Shown here piece by piece: positions 44,569-52,952 of a DNA stretch of 64,000 nt (positions are counted from its first letter, which is position 1; each line of letters starts with the position of its first letter). Source of the stretch: an uncultured Lachnospiraceae bacterium. GTDB lineage: Bacteria > Bacillota > Clostridia > Lachnospirales > Lachnospiraceae. The stretch covers positions 96,853 through 160,852 of the forward strand of contig CAJUAA010000005.1 in NCBI GenBank assembly GCA_910584205.1, in the 5' to 3' direction. The notes beneath the pieces are model-generated. The model was not told the origin of the DNA. It searched no databases and saw nothing but the letters and a program-made list of their open reading frames with translations. The position numbers and the translations under genes were made by a program.

Positions 44569-45134
44569 TTCTTTTGATCGATAATTATGACAGTTTTTCT
44601 TACAATCTGTTTCAGCTCGTCGGCGAAATCAATCCGGACATCCGGGTGATCCGCAACGACGAGATGACGGCGGAGGAGATCCGAAGCCTTCGTCCGGACT
44701 GGATCATTCTCTCTCCAGGCCCCGGCAGGCCGGAACAGGCGGGAGTGACCATGGGAGCGGTGAAGACGCTGGGCAGAGAGATTCCAGTTCTCGGCGTCTG
44801 CTTGGGACATCAGGCGATCTGCGCGGCCTTCGGTGCGACGATTACCTATGCGAAAGAGCTGATGCACGGAAAACAGTCGGAGGTAACCTTTGACGCGGAC
44901 TGCCCGCTTTTCAAAGGGTGTCCCCCCGTCGCCCCTGCAGCCCGCTACCATTCCCTTGCGGCGGATGCCAAAACCATTCCCGAAGAGCTGAAGGTCACCG
45001 CCTTTGCCGCGGACGGGGAAGTGATGGCGGTGCAGCATAAAAAATATCCCATCTACGGCGTGCAGTTTCATCCAGGGTCTATTATGACGCCGAACGGAAA
45101 ACAGATGCTTGAAAATTTCATAAAGGAGAGATAA
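44565..45134 (+). CDS. trpG: Anthranilate synthase component II (glutamine amidotransferase)
   Basis: Supplies ammonia from glutamine to TrpE. 189 residues starting MILLIDNYDSFSYNL. Class I amidotransferase triad: Cys in VLGVCLGHQAI, His and Glu towards the end (GVQFHPGSI, where the usual ESI is GSI). The Ser/Gly change at the position normally holding Glu is worth checking: most TrpG have FHPESI. Stand-alone subunit not fused to trpD. Confidence 0.94.
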   Translation: MILLIDNYDSFSYNLFQLVGEINPDIRVIRNDEMTAEEIRSLRPDWIILSPGPGRPEQAGVTMGAVKTLGREIPVLGVCLGHQAICAAFGATITYAKELMHGKQSEVTFDADCPLFKGCPPVAPAARYHSLAADAKTIPEELKVTAFAADGEVMAVQHKKYPIYGVQFHPGSIMTPNGKQMLENFIKER

Positions 45135-45137
45135 GCC

Positions 45138-46169
45138 ATGATTAAAGAAGCCATTGTAAAAATCGTAAACAAAGAGGACCTCACTTATGAAGAGGCGTAC
45201 ACGGTCATGAATGAGATCATGAACGGCGAGACTACCGTTACCCAGAATGCCGCGTTTCTTGCGGCACTTTCGACCAAAAGCGCAAGGGCTGAGACGACGG
45301 ATGAGATCGCCGGCTGCGCGGCGGCCATGAGGGAGCACGCGGTGAAGGTGGAGACCGACATGGAGCTTTTTGAGATCGTCGGCACCGGCGGCGACAATGC
45401 GCACAGCTTTAATATCTCCACGACATCCGCTCTGGTGGCGGCGGCAGGAGGCATGAAGGTCGCTAAGCACGGCAACCGGGCGGCGTCCTCCCAGTGCGGG
45501 ACGGCGGACTGCCTGGAAGCCCTGGGGGTCAATATTCAGCAAAGTCCCGCAAAATGCGTGGAACTTTTAAAGGAAGCGGGCATGTGCTTCTTCTTCGCCC
45601 AGAGATACCATACTTCCATGAAGTATGTGGGGGCGGTCCGCAGGGAGCTGGGTTTCCGCACGGTGTTCAATATTCTCGGCCCGCTGACCAATCCGGGTTC
45701 GCCTTCCATGCAGCTTCTGGGCGTCTATGACGAGTATCTTGTGGAACCTCTGGCGCAGGTGCTGATCAATCTGGGAATTAAGCGGGGAATGGTGGTCTAC
45801 GGACAGGATAAGCTGGATGAGATCTCCCTGAGCGCTCCTACGACGGTCTGCGAGATCCGCGACGGCTGGTTCAAATCTTCGGTGATCACGCCGGAGGACT
45901 TCGGTTTTGAGCGGTGCGAAAAGGAAGACTTAAGAGGAGGGACGCCGAAGGAAAACGCGGAAATCACGTTGGCCGTCCTGAAAGGGGAAAAAGGCCCCAG
46001 AAGAAACGCGGTCCTGATGAACGCCGGCGCCGCCCTGTATATCGGCGGCAAAGCCGGCAGCATGAAAGACGGGATCGCTCTGGCAGCCGGGCTTATAGAT
46101 TCCGGCAAAGCGCTTGCGGTCCTGAACCGGCTGATCGAGATCAGCAGCCGGCCGGAGGAGGAAGAATGA
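45138..46169 (+). CDS. trpD: Anthranilate phosphoribosyltransferase
   Basis: Transfers the phosphoribosyl group from PRPP to anthranilate. 343 residues. PRPP/Mg site GTGGDNAHSFNISTTSA, the KHGNRAASSQCGTADCLEALG block and the C-terminal VYGQDKLDEISLSAPT segment are all intact. Three bp after trpG; overlaps trpC by 4 bp. Confidence 0.97.
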   Translation: MIKEAIVKIVNKEDLTYEEAYTVMNEIMNGETTVTQNAAFLAALSTKSARAETTDEIAGCAAAMREHAVKVETDMELFEIVGTGGDNAHSFNISTTSALVAAAGGMKVAKHGNRAASSQCGTADCLEALGVNIQQSPAKCVELLKEAGMCFFFAQRYHTSMKYVGAVRRELGFRTVFNILGPLTNPGSPSMQLLGVYDEYLVEPLAQVLINLGIKRGMVVYGQDKLDEISLSAPTTVCEIRDGWFKSSVITPEDFGFERCEKEDLRGGTPKENAEITLAVLKGEKGPRRNAVLMNAGAALYIGGKAGSMKDGIALAAGLIDSGKALAVLNRLIEISSRPEEEE

Positions 46170-46951
46170 AGAACATACTGGACCAGCTTGCCGACCACGC
46201 GCGGGAGCGCACCCGGCAGGCGAAGGAGAAGATATCGCCGGAAGAAATCAGGCGGAAGGCCCTGTCGCTCCCCAAAGGCACGTTTGCTTTTGAAAACGCT
46301 CTGAAAAAGCCGGGCTTATCCTTTATCTGCGAGTGTAAAAAGGCGTCCCCGTCCAGGGGGCTGATCGCTCCGGATTTTCCGTACCTTAAGATTGCGGAAG
46401 AATACGAGAAGGCGGGCGCCGACTGCATCTCCGTACTGACCGAGCCAAAATGGTTTCTGGGCAGCGACCGTTATCTGAAGGAGATCGCGGACGCCGTTGC
46501 CATTCCCTGTCTGCGGAAAGATTTTACCGTGGACGCTTACATGATCTATGAGGCAAAAGTGCTGGGTGCGGCGGCGGTGCTTCTGATCGTTTCCCTGCTG
46601 TCCGGGGAGGAGCTCCGGGAGTATATCCGCCTGTGCGACGAACTGGGACTTTCCGCCCTGGTGGAAGCCCACGACGAAGCGGAAGTGCAGGCGGCGCTGG
46701 AAGCGGGGGCGCGGATCGTCGGAGTCAACAACCGCAATCTGAAAGATTTCACCGTGGACACCGGCAACAGCCGCAGGCTCCGGGAGCTGATTCCCCGCGA
46801 TGTAGTATTCGTCTCTGAGAGCGGCGTAAGAGACGCCGGGGACGTGGCACGGCTTGGCGAGATCGGCGCGGACGCGGTTCTGGTCGGCGAGGCGCTCATG
46901 AGGGCGCCGGACAGGGCGGCCAGGCTTTTGGAACTGCGGGGTGCGGTATGA
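46166..46951 (+). CDS. trpC: Indole-3-glycerol-phosphate synthase
   Basis: Ring closure of carboxyphenylaminodeoxyribulose phosphate. 261-residue TIM barrel. Seen: FICECKKASPSRGLI with catalytic Lys, the SVLTEPKWFLGS strand, LRKDFTVDAYMIYEA, GVNNRNLKDF and FVSESGVRDAGDV phosphate site. ATG at 46166 overlaps the trpD stop; strong GGAGGAGGA upstream. Confidence 0.97.
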   Translation: MKNILDQLADHARERTRQAKEKISPEEIRRKALSLPKGTFAFENALKKPGLSFICECKKASPSRGLIAPDFPYLKIAEEYEKAGADCISVLTEPKWFLGSDRYLKEIADAVAIPCLRKDFTVDAYMIYEAKVLGAAAVLLIVSLLSGEELREYIRLCDELGLSALVEAHDEAEVQAALEAGARIVGVNNRNLKDFTVDTGNSRRLRELIPRDVVFVSESGVRDAGDVARLGEIGADAVLVGEALMRAPDRAARLLELRGAV

Positions 46952-47556
46952 CCAGGATCAAATTCTGCGGGTTGACGCGGGCCTGTGAGATTGAGGCGGC
47001 AAATGAGCTGAGACCGGAATACGTCGGTTTCGTCTTTGCCCCCAAAAGCAGGCGTTATGTTGCGCCGGAGAAGGCAAAGGAACTGAAACAGCTGCTTGCC
47101 GGAGGGATCCAGGCGGTGGGGGTGTTTGCGGACGGGAGGCCCGAAACGGTTGCGGCGCTTTTAAACAGCGGCGTGATCGATCTGGCTCAGCTTCACGGCC
47201 ATGAGGACGGGGACTATATCCGCAGGCTGCGGGCGCTTTCCCATAAACCGGTGATACAGGCGTTTCGTATCGGAAACCGGCAGGATGCCGCGGCCGCAGA
47301 GGAGAGCGCCGCCGACTATATTCTGCTGGATTCCGGCGCAGGCACAGGGACCGTATTTGACTGGAATCTGATCGGGAAGATCAAAAGGCCGTATTTTCTC
47401 GCCGGCGGGCTTTCCGCTGAAAATGTGGAAGAGGCGATTGCATTTCTGCACCCCTATGCCGTGGACGTAAGCTCCGGCATCGAGAGGGACGGAAAAAAAG
47501 AGAAAGGAAAGATGGCGGACTTTGCCGCCGCCGTCAGAAAGGAGCATTCATTATGA
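46948..47556 (+). CDS. trpF: Phosphoribosylanthranilate isomerase
   Basis: Amadori rearrangement step of tryptophan synthesis. 202 residues. KFCGLTRACEIEAAN carries the catalytic Cys, PEYVGFVFAPKSRRYV follows, then QLHGHED, the catalytic Asp strand ILLDSGAGTGTVFDW, and LAGGLSAENVEEAI with VDVSSGIE as phosphate site. Overlaps trpC and trpB by 4 bp each. Confidence 0.97.
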   Translation: MTRIKFCGLTRACEIEAANELRPEYVGFVFAPKSRRYVAPEKAKELKQLLAGGIQAVGVFADGRPETVAALLNSGVIDLAQLHGHEDGDYIRRLRALSHKPVIQAFRIGNRQDAAAAEESAADYILLDSGAGTGTVFDWNLIGKIKRPYFLAGGLSAENVEEAIAFLHPYAVDVSSGIERDGKKEKGKMADFAAAVRKEHSL

Positions 47557-48743
47557 CAAATCCCAGCGGACGCTTCGGCGTTCATGGCGGACAGTATATT
47601 CCGGAGACGCTGATGAACGCAGTAATCGAACTGGAAGAAGCGTATAACCATTATAAAAACGATGCGGAATTTCAAAGGGAGCTTTCCACGCTTTTTAACG
47701 AATACGCGGGCAGGCCGTCGAGGCTTTATCATGCGGAAAAGATGACGAAGGATCTGGGAGGCGCGAAAATCTATCTCAAACGGGAAGATTTAAACCACAC
47801 GGGAGCCCATAAGATCAACAATGTGCTCGGTCAGGCGCTGCTTGCGAAGAAAATGGGCAAGACCCGCCTGATCGCCGAGACCGGAGCCGGCCAGCACGGA
47901 GTGGCCACGGCCACGGCCGCCGCGCTTATGGGGATGGAGTGCGTCGTGTTTATGGGAGAGGAAGATACGGTCCGCCAGGCCCTCAATGTGTACCGCATGC
48001 GGCTTCTCGGCGCCCGGGTGGTCCCGGTCAGGACCGGTACGGCGACCCTGAAGGATGCCGTATCCGAAGCCATGCGCGAATGGACGTCCCGGGTCAACGA
48101 CACCCATTACTGCCTCGGCTCGGTGATGGGCCCCCATCCTTTTCCCACCATTGTCCGTGATTTTCAGGCGGTGATCTCAAAGGAGATCCGGGAACAGCTT
48201 CTGGCGAAGGAAGGCAGGCTCCCGGATGCGGTCCTCGCCTGCGTGGGCGGCGGCTCCAACGCCATCGGAAGCTTTTATCACTTTATCGGGGACGAAAGCG
48301 TGCGTCTGATCGGCTGCGAGGCGGCCGGAAGGGGCGTTGACACGTTTGAGACGGCGGCCACGATCGCCACGGGAAGGCTCGGCATTTTCCACGGCATGAA
48401 GTCTTATTTCTGCCAGAATCAGGACGGACAGATCGCTCCGGTGTATTCGATCTCCGCGGGCCTTGATTATCCGGGCATCGGTCCGGAACATGCCCATCTT
48501 CACGATATCGGCAGGGCGGAATATGTTCCCGTGACCGACGAAGAAGCGGTCCGTGCTTTTGAATATCTGGCGAAGACGGAGGGGATCATACCGGCCATCG
48601 AGTCGGCCCACGCCGTCGCCCATGCGATGAAAATCGCGCCGGCCATGGACAAAGACCGGATCGTGGTCATTACCGTTTCAGGCAGAGGCGATAAGGACTG
48701 CGCCGCCATTGCCCGCTACAGAGGGGAGGATATCCATGAGTAA
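47553..48743 (+). CDS. trpB: Tryptophan synthase beta chain
   Basis: PLP enzyme joining indole and serine. 396 residues, class TrpB1. PLP lysine in LNHTGAHKINNVLGQ, ETGAGQHGVATA indole/serine site, phosphate loop CVGGGSNAIG, GLDYPGIGPEHA COMM-domain region and ESAHAVAHA. Overlaps trpA by 8 bp. Confidence 0.98.
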   Translation: MTNPSGRFGVHGGQYIPETLMNAVIELEEAYNHYKNDAEFQRELSTLFNEYAGRPSRLYHAEKMTKDLGGAKIYLKREDLNHTGAHKINNVLGQALLAKKMGKTRLIAETGAGQHGVATATAAALMGMECVVFMGEEDTVRQALNVYRMRLLGARVVPVRTGTATLKDAVSEAMREWTSRVNDTHYCLGSVMGPHPFPTIVRDFQAVISKEIREQLLAKEGRLPDAVLACVGGGSNAIGSFYHFIGDESVRLIGCEAAGRGVDTFETAATIATGRLGIFHGMKSYFCQNQDGQIAPVYSISAGLDYPGIGPEHAHLHDIGRAEYVPVTDEEAVRAFEYLAKTEGIIPAIESAHAVAHAMKIAPAMDKDRIVVITVSGRGDKDCAAIARYRGEDIHE

Positions 48744-49509
48744 TATTCAAAAAGCATTTGAACATGGGAAGGCTTTCATTGCCTTTCTTACCTGCGGCGA
48801 CCCGGATCTTCCGACTACTGCCGCCGCGGTCCGCGCGGCTGTGGAGAACGGCGCGGACTTAATTGAGCTTGGCATTCCGTTCTCCGACCCTACGGCGGAG
48901 GGGCCGGTGATCCAGGGGGCCAACGTACGGGCTTTGAAAGGCGGCGTCACAACCGATAAGATTTTTGCTTTCGTCAGAGAACTCCGCCGCGACGTGAAGG
49001 TTCCCATGGTGTTTATGACCTATGCCAACGTGGTGTTTTCTTACGGAGCAGGGAGATTTCTGTCCGCCTGCCGGGACATTGGGATCGACGGGCTGATCCT
49101 GCCGGATCTGCCCTATGAGGAAAAAGAAGAATTTCAGCCGGTCTGCAGTCAATACGGCGTGGATCTGATCTCCCTGGTAGCGCCCACTTCCGAGAACCGG
49201 ATTGCCATGATCGCGAAGGAGGCGGAAGGGTTTCTGTATATCGTCTCCAGCCTGGGCGTCACAGGGACCCGCAGCGAGATCCGGACGGATATCGCTTCCA
49301 TGGTCGGGATCGTAAGACAGAATACGAAGATCCCCTGTGCGGTAGGGTTCGGTATCTCCACCCCGGAGCAGGCGAAGAACATGGCGGATCTTTCCGACGG
49401 CGCGATTGTGGGCTCGGCCATCGTCAGGCTGCTTGAAAAATACGGTCGGGAAGCGCCGGAGCATATCGGCAGATATGTAAAGTCCATGAAAGACGCCATG
49501 AAATCATGA
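48736..49509 (+). CDS. trpA: Tryptophan synthase alpha chain
   Basis: Cleaves indole-3-glycerol phosphate to indole, passed to TrpB through the tunnel. 257 residues from the ATG at 48736 (GAGGGGAGGA upstream). Catalytic Glu in LIELGIPFSDPTAEGP and Asp in GLILPDLPYEE; phosphate site GVTGTRSEI and AVGFGISTPEQA. Last trp gene. No terminator is visible before the exchanger gene 45 bp on, so some readthrough is possible. Confidence 0.97.
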   Translation: MSNIQKAFEHGKAFIAFLTCGDPDLPTTAAAVRAAVENGADLIELGIPFSDPTAEGPVIQGANVRALKGGVTTDKIFAFVRELRRDVKVPMVFMTYANVVFSYGAGRFLSACRDIGIDGLILPDLPYEEKEEFQPVCSQYGVDLISLVAPTSENRIAMIAKEAEGFLYIVSSLGVTGTRSEIRTDIASMVGIVRQNTKIPCAVGFGISTPEQAKNMADLSDGAIVGSAIVRLLEKYGREAPEHIGRYVKSMKDAMKS

Positions 49510-49554
49510 CATGTTCATCAGTACAAAAATCATGCGGAAAGCGGAGGAAGAAAG

Positions 49555-50532
49555 ATGACGGGATTGTATATACTGCTGCTTGCGGCGGGATTCACCGCCC
49601 TGATCAAAGGGGCAGATCTGTTTGTGGACGGGAGTTCGGACTTTGCGGGATACTTTAAGATATCCCGGGTCATTATCGGACTGACCATCGTGGCGCTGGG
49701 TACGAGCGCACCGGAACTGGCAGTCAGCATTTCGGCGGCGCTGCAGGGCGCAAATGAGATTGCCTTAAGCAATGTGGTCGGTTCCAATATATTTAATCTG
49801 CTCTGCGTACTGGGAGTCTGCGCGGCTATCCGTCCGGTGCCGGTGGATCAGATGATTTTTAAAAGAGACATTCCAGTTTCCGCTGCGGCTGCGGTGCTTC
49901 TGCTTCTGATGACCGGCACCGAAGCGCTGAAAAACGGGAAATTTCTGCAGCTTGGAATGAACGAAACAGCCGGAGACGTGAGCAGGCTTACGGGCGTTGT
50001 TTTGCTGGTTCTGTTTATCTGCTATCAGCTTTATCTTATCATGGATGCGAAGAAGAAGGCAGACGGGGAAGAATCCGCCGAATCCGTTTCGCTCTGGAAA
50101 TGCGCGGTGCTGATTTTCGCCGGGCTGGCGCTTATTATTGCAGGCGGGCAGGCGGTCGTATACAGTGCCAGGAAAATCGCACAGGCCTTTGGAATGTCGG
50201 AGACTTTGATCGGGCTTACAATCGTTGCCGTGGGCACGTCGCTGCCGGAGCTGGTCACATCGGCAGTCGCCGTCGGGAAGGGAGAGACCGGGCTTGCGGT
50301 TGGAAACGTAGTCGGCTCCAACATATTTAATATTTTATTTATACTCGGCGTTTCTTCCGCCATTCACCCCATTGGGGTCAATGCCGCGTCCATATATGAC
50401 ATGCTGATCTTGATCGGGATCAGCGTCCTGGTATTTTTGGTTTCCATGAAAGGAAAGGTGATCAGTCGGATGGCAGGAATCGTTATGCTCCTGCTGTATG
50501 CGGCGGACATGGCATTTGCGGTGATGCGGTAA
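49555..50532 (+). CDS. CaCA-family sodium/calcium exchanger (YrbG-like)
   Basis: 325-residue membrane protein with about ten membrane helices in two inverted halves. Each half bears the alpha-repeat signature: LTIVALGTSAPELAVSISAALQG with SNVVGSNIFNLL, and LTIVAVGTSLPELVTSAVAV with GNVVGSNIFNIL. Antiport of cations across the membrane; ion specificity not provable here. Convergent with the Rrf2 gene, 9 bp apart. Confidence 0.93.
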   Translation: MTGLYILLLAAGFTALIKGADLFVDGSSDFAGYFKISRVIIGLTIVALGTSAPELAVSISAALQGANEIALSNVVGSNIFNLLCVLGVCAAIRPVPVDQMIFKRDIPVSAAAAVLLLLMTGTEALKNGKFLQLGMNETAGDVSRLTGVVLLVLFICYQLYLIMDAKKKADGEESAESVSLWKCAVLIFAGLALIIAGGQAVVYSARKIAQAFGMSETLIGLTIVAVGTSLPELVTSAVAVGKGETGLAVGNVVGSNIFNILFILGVSSAIHPIGVNAASIYDMLILIGISVLVFLVSMKGKVISRMAGIVMLLLYAADMAFAVMR

Positions 50533-50541
50533 AACGTCCCT

Positions 50542-50949
50542 TTAGAAATTCCCGTCAACCAGATCCTGCAGCGTTATATGGTAGAAAAAATCATGAGTCA
50601 GCGCGTCATATTTTTTCCACATTTTCAGAGTCCTGCAGCATTCTTTTCTGTGACAGGCTTCGGCGTCAGGCAGCAGACAGGTAACCGACACAAGGGGGCC
50701 TTCTGTTAATTCAATGATTTCTCCCACGGAATACTCTTCCGGTGAACGGATCAGCGTATATCCGCCGCCTTTTCCGCGGAGGCCTTTCACAATTTTTCCT
50801 TTTACCAGCAGCTTCAGTATGATTTCCAGATATTTTTCGGAAATCTCCTGCCGGGCTGCGATGTCCTTCAAAGGAATGTATTCGCTTTTCTGGTTTTCCG
50901 CAAGATCAATCATGACTCTGAGGGCGTATCGTGCTTTTGTTGAAATCAT
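50542..50949 (-). CDS. Rrf2-family transcriptional regulator (CymR/IscR-like)
   Basis: 135 residues from the ATG at 50949 (GGAGGAGGA upstream); the frame opens earlier. N-terminal winged helix (KARYALRVMIDLAENQ, YLEIILKLLVKGKIVKGLRG, GGGYTLIRSPEEYSVGEI). After it come cysteines CLLPDAEACHRKECC, spaced as in Fe-S or thiol-sensing Rrf2 proteins. It lies divergently beside cysK, whose promoter carries the sequence shared with 34471. By analogy with CymR it likely represses cysteine synthesis genes when cysteine is plentiful. Confidence 0.88.
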   Translation of the reverse strand: MISTKARYALRVMIDLAENQKSEYIPLKDIAARQEISEKYLEIILKLLVKGKIVKGLRGKGGGYTLIRSPEEYSVGEIIELTEGPLVSVTCLLPDAEACHRKECCRTLKMWKKYDALTHDFFYHITLQDLVDGNF

Positions 50950-51018
50950 GGAACTCTCCTCCTCCTGTTTTCTGTATCCATTATAACGCAAATAAAATTT
51001 TTTTCAATATTTTCCTAT

Positions 51019-51054
51019 AAACATATTGACATAGTATGTAAATAGTGTTAATCT
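51019..51054 (+). promoter_or_regulatory. Promoter/operator of cysK
   Basis: TTGACA (51026-51031), 17-bp spacer, TAATCT (51049-51054). The 29 bp at 51019-51047 match 34471-34499 with a single mismatch. Located between the Rrf2 gene and cysK. Confidence 0.82.
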
Positions 51055-51084
51055 TTTTCAAAAACAAAGAGAGGAGAAAAAGAG

Positions 51085-51122
51085 ATAAGAAAAACCGGTC
51101 ATTCGGCCCCGATTTTTCTTAT
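51085..51122 (+). promoter_or_regulatory. Leader hairpin of cysK
   Basis: ATAAGAAAAA (51085-51094) pairs with TTTTTCTTAT (51113-51122) around a GC-rich centre (CCG / CGG at 95-97 and 104-106). The right arm is T-rich, so it could act as an attenuator. No specific class recognised; purine-rich sequence runs on to the start codon. Confidence 0.45.
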
Positions 51123-51180
51123 AGAGGATAAGCGGAAAAAGGCTGAGCACTAAGAAAGAAAAAGAAAGAAGGAAAGAAAA

Positions 51181-52113
51181 ATGTCAAATTATTATAAAGG
51201 GACATTGGGCCTGATCGGAACCCCCCCTCTGGTAGAGGTGGAAAATATTGAAAAAGAGCTGGGGCTTGAGGCAACCATACTGGTGAAACTGGAATATTTC
51301 AACCCGGCGGGAAGCGTAAAGGACAGGATCGCAAAAGCCATGATCGAAGACGCGGAAGAGAAGGGAATCCTGAAGAAAAACTCGGTAATCATTGAACCGA
51401 CATCGGGAAACACAGGGATCGGTCTGGCGGCGATTGCGGCGGCGAAAGGATACCGCATCATCCTGACCATGCCGGAAACCATGAGTATTGAGCGCAGAAA
51501 TATACTGAAAGCCTACGGCGCAGAGGTGGTGCTGACGGAAGGCGCAAAAGGAATGAAAGGCGCCATCGAAAAGGCGGATGAACTGGCAAAGGAGATTCCG
51601 GACAGCTTTATTCCGGGACAGTTTGTGAATCCTGCGAACCCTGCCGTTCACAAAGCGACGACAGGGCCGGAGATTTGGAAGGACACGGACGGAAAAGTCG
51701 ACATCTTTATTGCGGGCGTCGGCACAGGCGGTACCGTCACCGGGACCGGCGAGTATCTGAAAGAGCAGAATCCGAATATCAGGGTAGTGGCGCTGGAACC
51801 CGCAGCATCACCTGTTCTGTCGGAAGGAAAGGCGGGCGCGCACAAGATTCAGGGCATAGGGGCAGGATTTGTTCCGGAGGTTCTGAATACAGACGTGTAT
51901 GATGAAGTCTTTCAGGCGGAGAACGAGGCCGCTTTTGAGGCTGCGAAGCTGCTTGCCAGAAAGGAAGGCATTCTGACGGGGATTTCGTCCGGCGCGGCGC
52001 TCCATGGAGCGATCGAGCTTGCAAAACGTCCGGAAAATAAAGGAAAGGTGATCGTGGCGCTGCTGCCGGATACGGGAGACCGGTATTATTCCACACCGCT
52101 GTTTACGGAATAA
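51181..52113 (+). CDS. cysK: Cysteine synthase (O-acetylserine sulfhydrylase)
   Basis: Makes cysteine from O-acetylserine and sulfide with PLP. 310 residues. PLP lysine in NPAGSVKDRIA, substrate loop PTSGNTGIGLA, phosphate loop GVGTGGTVTG, C-terminal LPDTGDRYYSTPLF. The canonical T in the substrate loop contrasts with Q in the paralogue at 21299. Followed by the YezD-like gene, and controlled by the promoter at 51019. Confidence 0.95.
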   Translation: MSNYYKGTLGLIGTPPLVEVENIEKELGLEATILVKLEYFNPAGSVKDRIAKAMIEDAEEKGILKKNSVIIEPTSGNTGIGLAAIAAAKGYRIILTMPETMSIERRNILKAYGAEVVLTEGAKGMKGAIEKADELAKEIPDSFIPGQFVNPANPAVHKATTGPEIWKDTDGKVDIFIAGVGTGGTVTGTGEYLKEQNPNIRVVALEPAASPVLSEGKAGAHKIQGIGAGFVPEVLNTDVYDEVFQAENEAAFEAAKLLARKEGILTGISSGAALHGAIELAKRPENKGKVIVALLPDTGDRYYSTPLFTE

Positions 52114-52174
52114 AAATGTTTACACCTGGCAACCGCACAGGCAGAAACCGGGCGCAGTGGATGTGTGACTGGAA

Positions 52175-52315
52175 ATGGATAAAGAAAAAAAGAATGAATA
52201 TATCAGGCTTCTGCTGCAAATGGTGGAAGAGGTTCAGTTCGGCTCTGTCACTCTGACGATACAGGACGGCAGAATTGTACAGATACAGAAAGAAGAAAAA
52301 ATAAGAATCCAGTGA
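52175..52315 (+). CDS. YezD-like small protein (DUF2292)
   Basis: 46 residues: MDKEKKNEYIRLLLQMVEEV, then QFGSVTLTIQDGRIVQIQKE and EKIRIQ. The pattern GSVTLTIQDGRIVQIxKxEKIR is that of the small YezD family, often found beside cysteine or sulfate assimilation genes. Ribosome site weak, so it is probably coupled to cysK, 61 bp upstream. Function unknown. Confidence 0.75.
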   Translation: MDKEKKNEYIRLLLQMVEEVQFGSVTLTIQDGRIVQIQKEEKIRIQ

Positions 52316-52349
52316 ACGGAATGAGACAATGAAAGTATGCCGTTCGGAG

Positions 52350-52379
52350 AGAAAGCTGCCGGTTTGGCGGCTTTCTTTC
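52350..52379 (+). terminator. Terminator of the cysK operon
   Basis: AGAAAGCTGCC (52350-52360) pairs with GGCGGCTTTCT (52366-52376), one G-T pair, followed by TTCG; short U-run. Confidence 0.75.
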
Positions 52380-52397
52380 GTTGTGCAGGAATTTCCC

Positions 52398-52469
52398 GGG
52401 TTATAAATCAAATCTATAACCCGATATTTTTTTTACATATTAGACAGGAATTACCGGTTGTGTTACGAT
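52398..52469 (+). promoter_or_regulatory. Operator-like palindrome and promoter
   Basis: GGGTTATA (52398-52405), 9-bp spacer, TATAACCC (52415-52422). Then TAGACA (52441-52446), 17-bp spacer, TACGAT (52464-52469). Would serve the small ORF at 52512. Confidence 0.5.
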
Positions 52470-52511
52470 GTCTCCAGCAGTTGAGGAAAGCGATGGAGAC
52501 TGGCCGAATCC

Positions 52512-52790
52512 GTGGAGCGGCGTCTGGCCTCATTTGGGAGACAGACTTATCTGTATGCGCCAAAGCCGGGGGAGGCTTTTGAAGAGACGGTAAAACACCT
52601 GCATGACGCCGGACTTGTGGTACTTCTGCTGCTGGATGAACAGCAGGAAAAGGCCGCCGGGGAAAAGTCGCTCCCGGGACTTGTGCAGGGATGGCGGCCG
52701 GCCGGGGATGATACAGAAGAGATCAGCCGGAGGATTCGGAAGGAGTCGGAAGATGTTTCTTATCTTTCGGTGGACAGGGACTATATTTAA
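52512..52790 (+). CDS. Hypothetical 92-residue protein
   Basis: Starts at a GTG about 43 bp after a fair promoter, but no clear ribosome site. Sequence MERRLASFGRQTYLYAPKPG, then EAFEETVKHLHDAGLVVLLL and an acidic C-terminus; no domain recognised. It lies directly before the fragment of an Rrf2 gene end, in a region that has lost sequence, so it may be a remnant. Confidence 0.35.
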   Translation: MERRLASFGRQTYLYAPKPGEAFEETVKHLHDAGLVVLLLLDEQQEKAAGEKSLPGLVQGWRPAGDDTEEISRRIRKESEDVSYLSVDRDYI

Positions 52791-52818
52791 ACAGTACTGC
52801 CGGTGGATCAGAAAATAA

Positions 52819-52868
52819 AAATTCCCGTCGACCAGATCCTGCAGTGTGATATAGTAGAAAAAATCATG
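52819..52868 (-). pseudogene. Duplicate of the 3' end of an Rrf2 regulator gene
   Basis: These 50 bp match 50546-50595 (the C-terminal end of the Rrf2 gene, same strand) at 46 positions and encode the same tail, FFYYITLQDLVDGNF. No other part of a regulator gene is present. Either a second Rrf2 gene stood here and was deleted, or a short segment was copied. It ends 21 bp before the bioY promoter. Confidence 0.85.
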
Positions 52869-52889
52869 TAAACCGGAAATGAAAAATAG

Positions 52890-52917
52890 TTGACAATTTA
52901 AAAATATCAAGTATACT
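52890..52917 (+). promoter_or_regulatory. Promoter of bioY
   Basis: TTGACA (52890-52895), 16-bp spacer, TATACT (52912-52917). No BirA-type operator recognised. Confidence 0.78.
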
Positions 52918-52952
52918 ACAGTTTTGGAAGAAGGAATTGGAGGAACGAAGAT

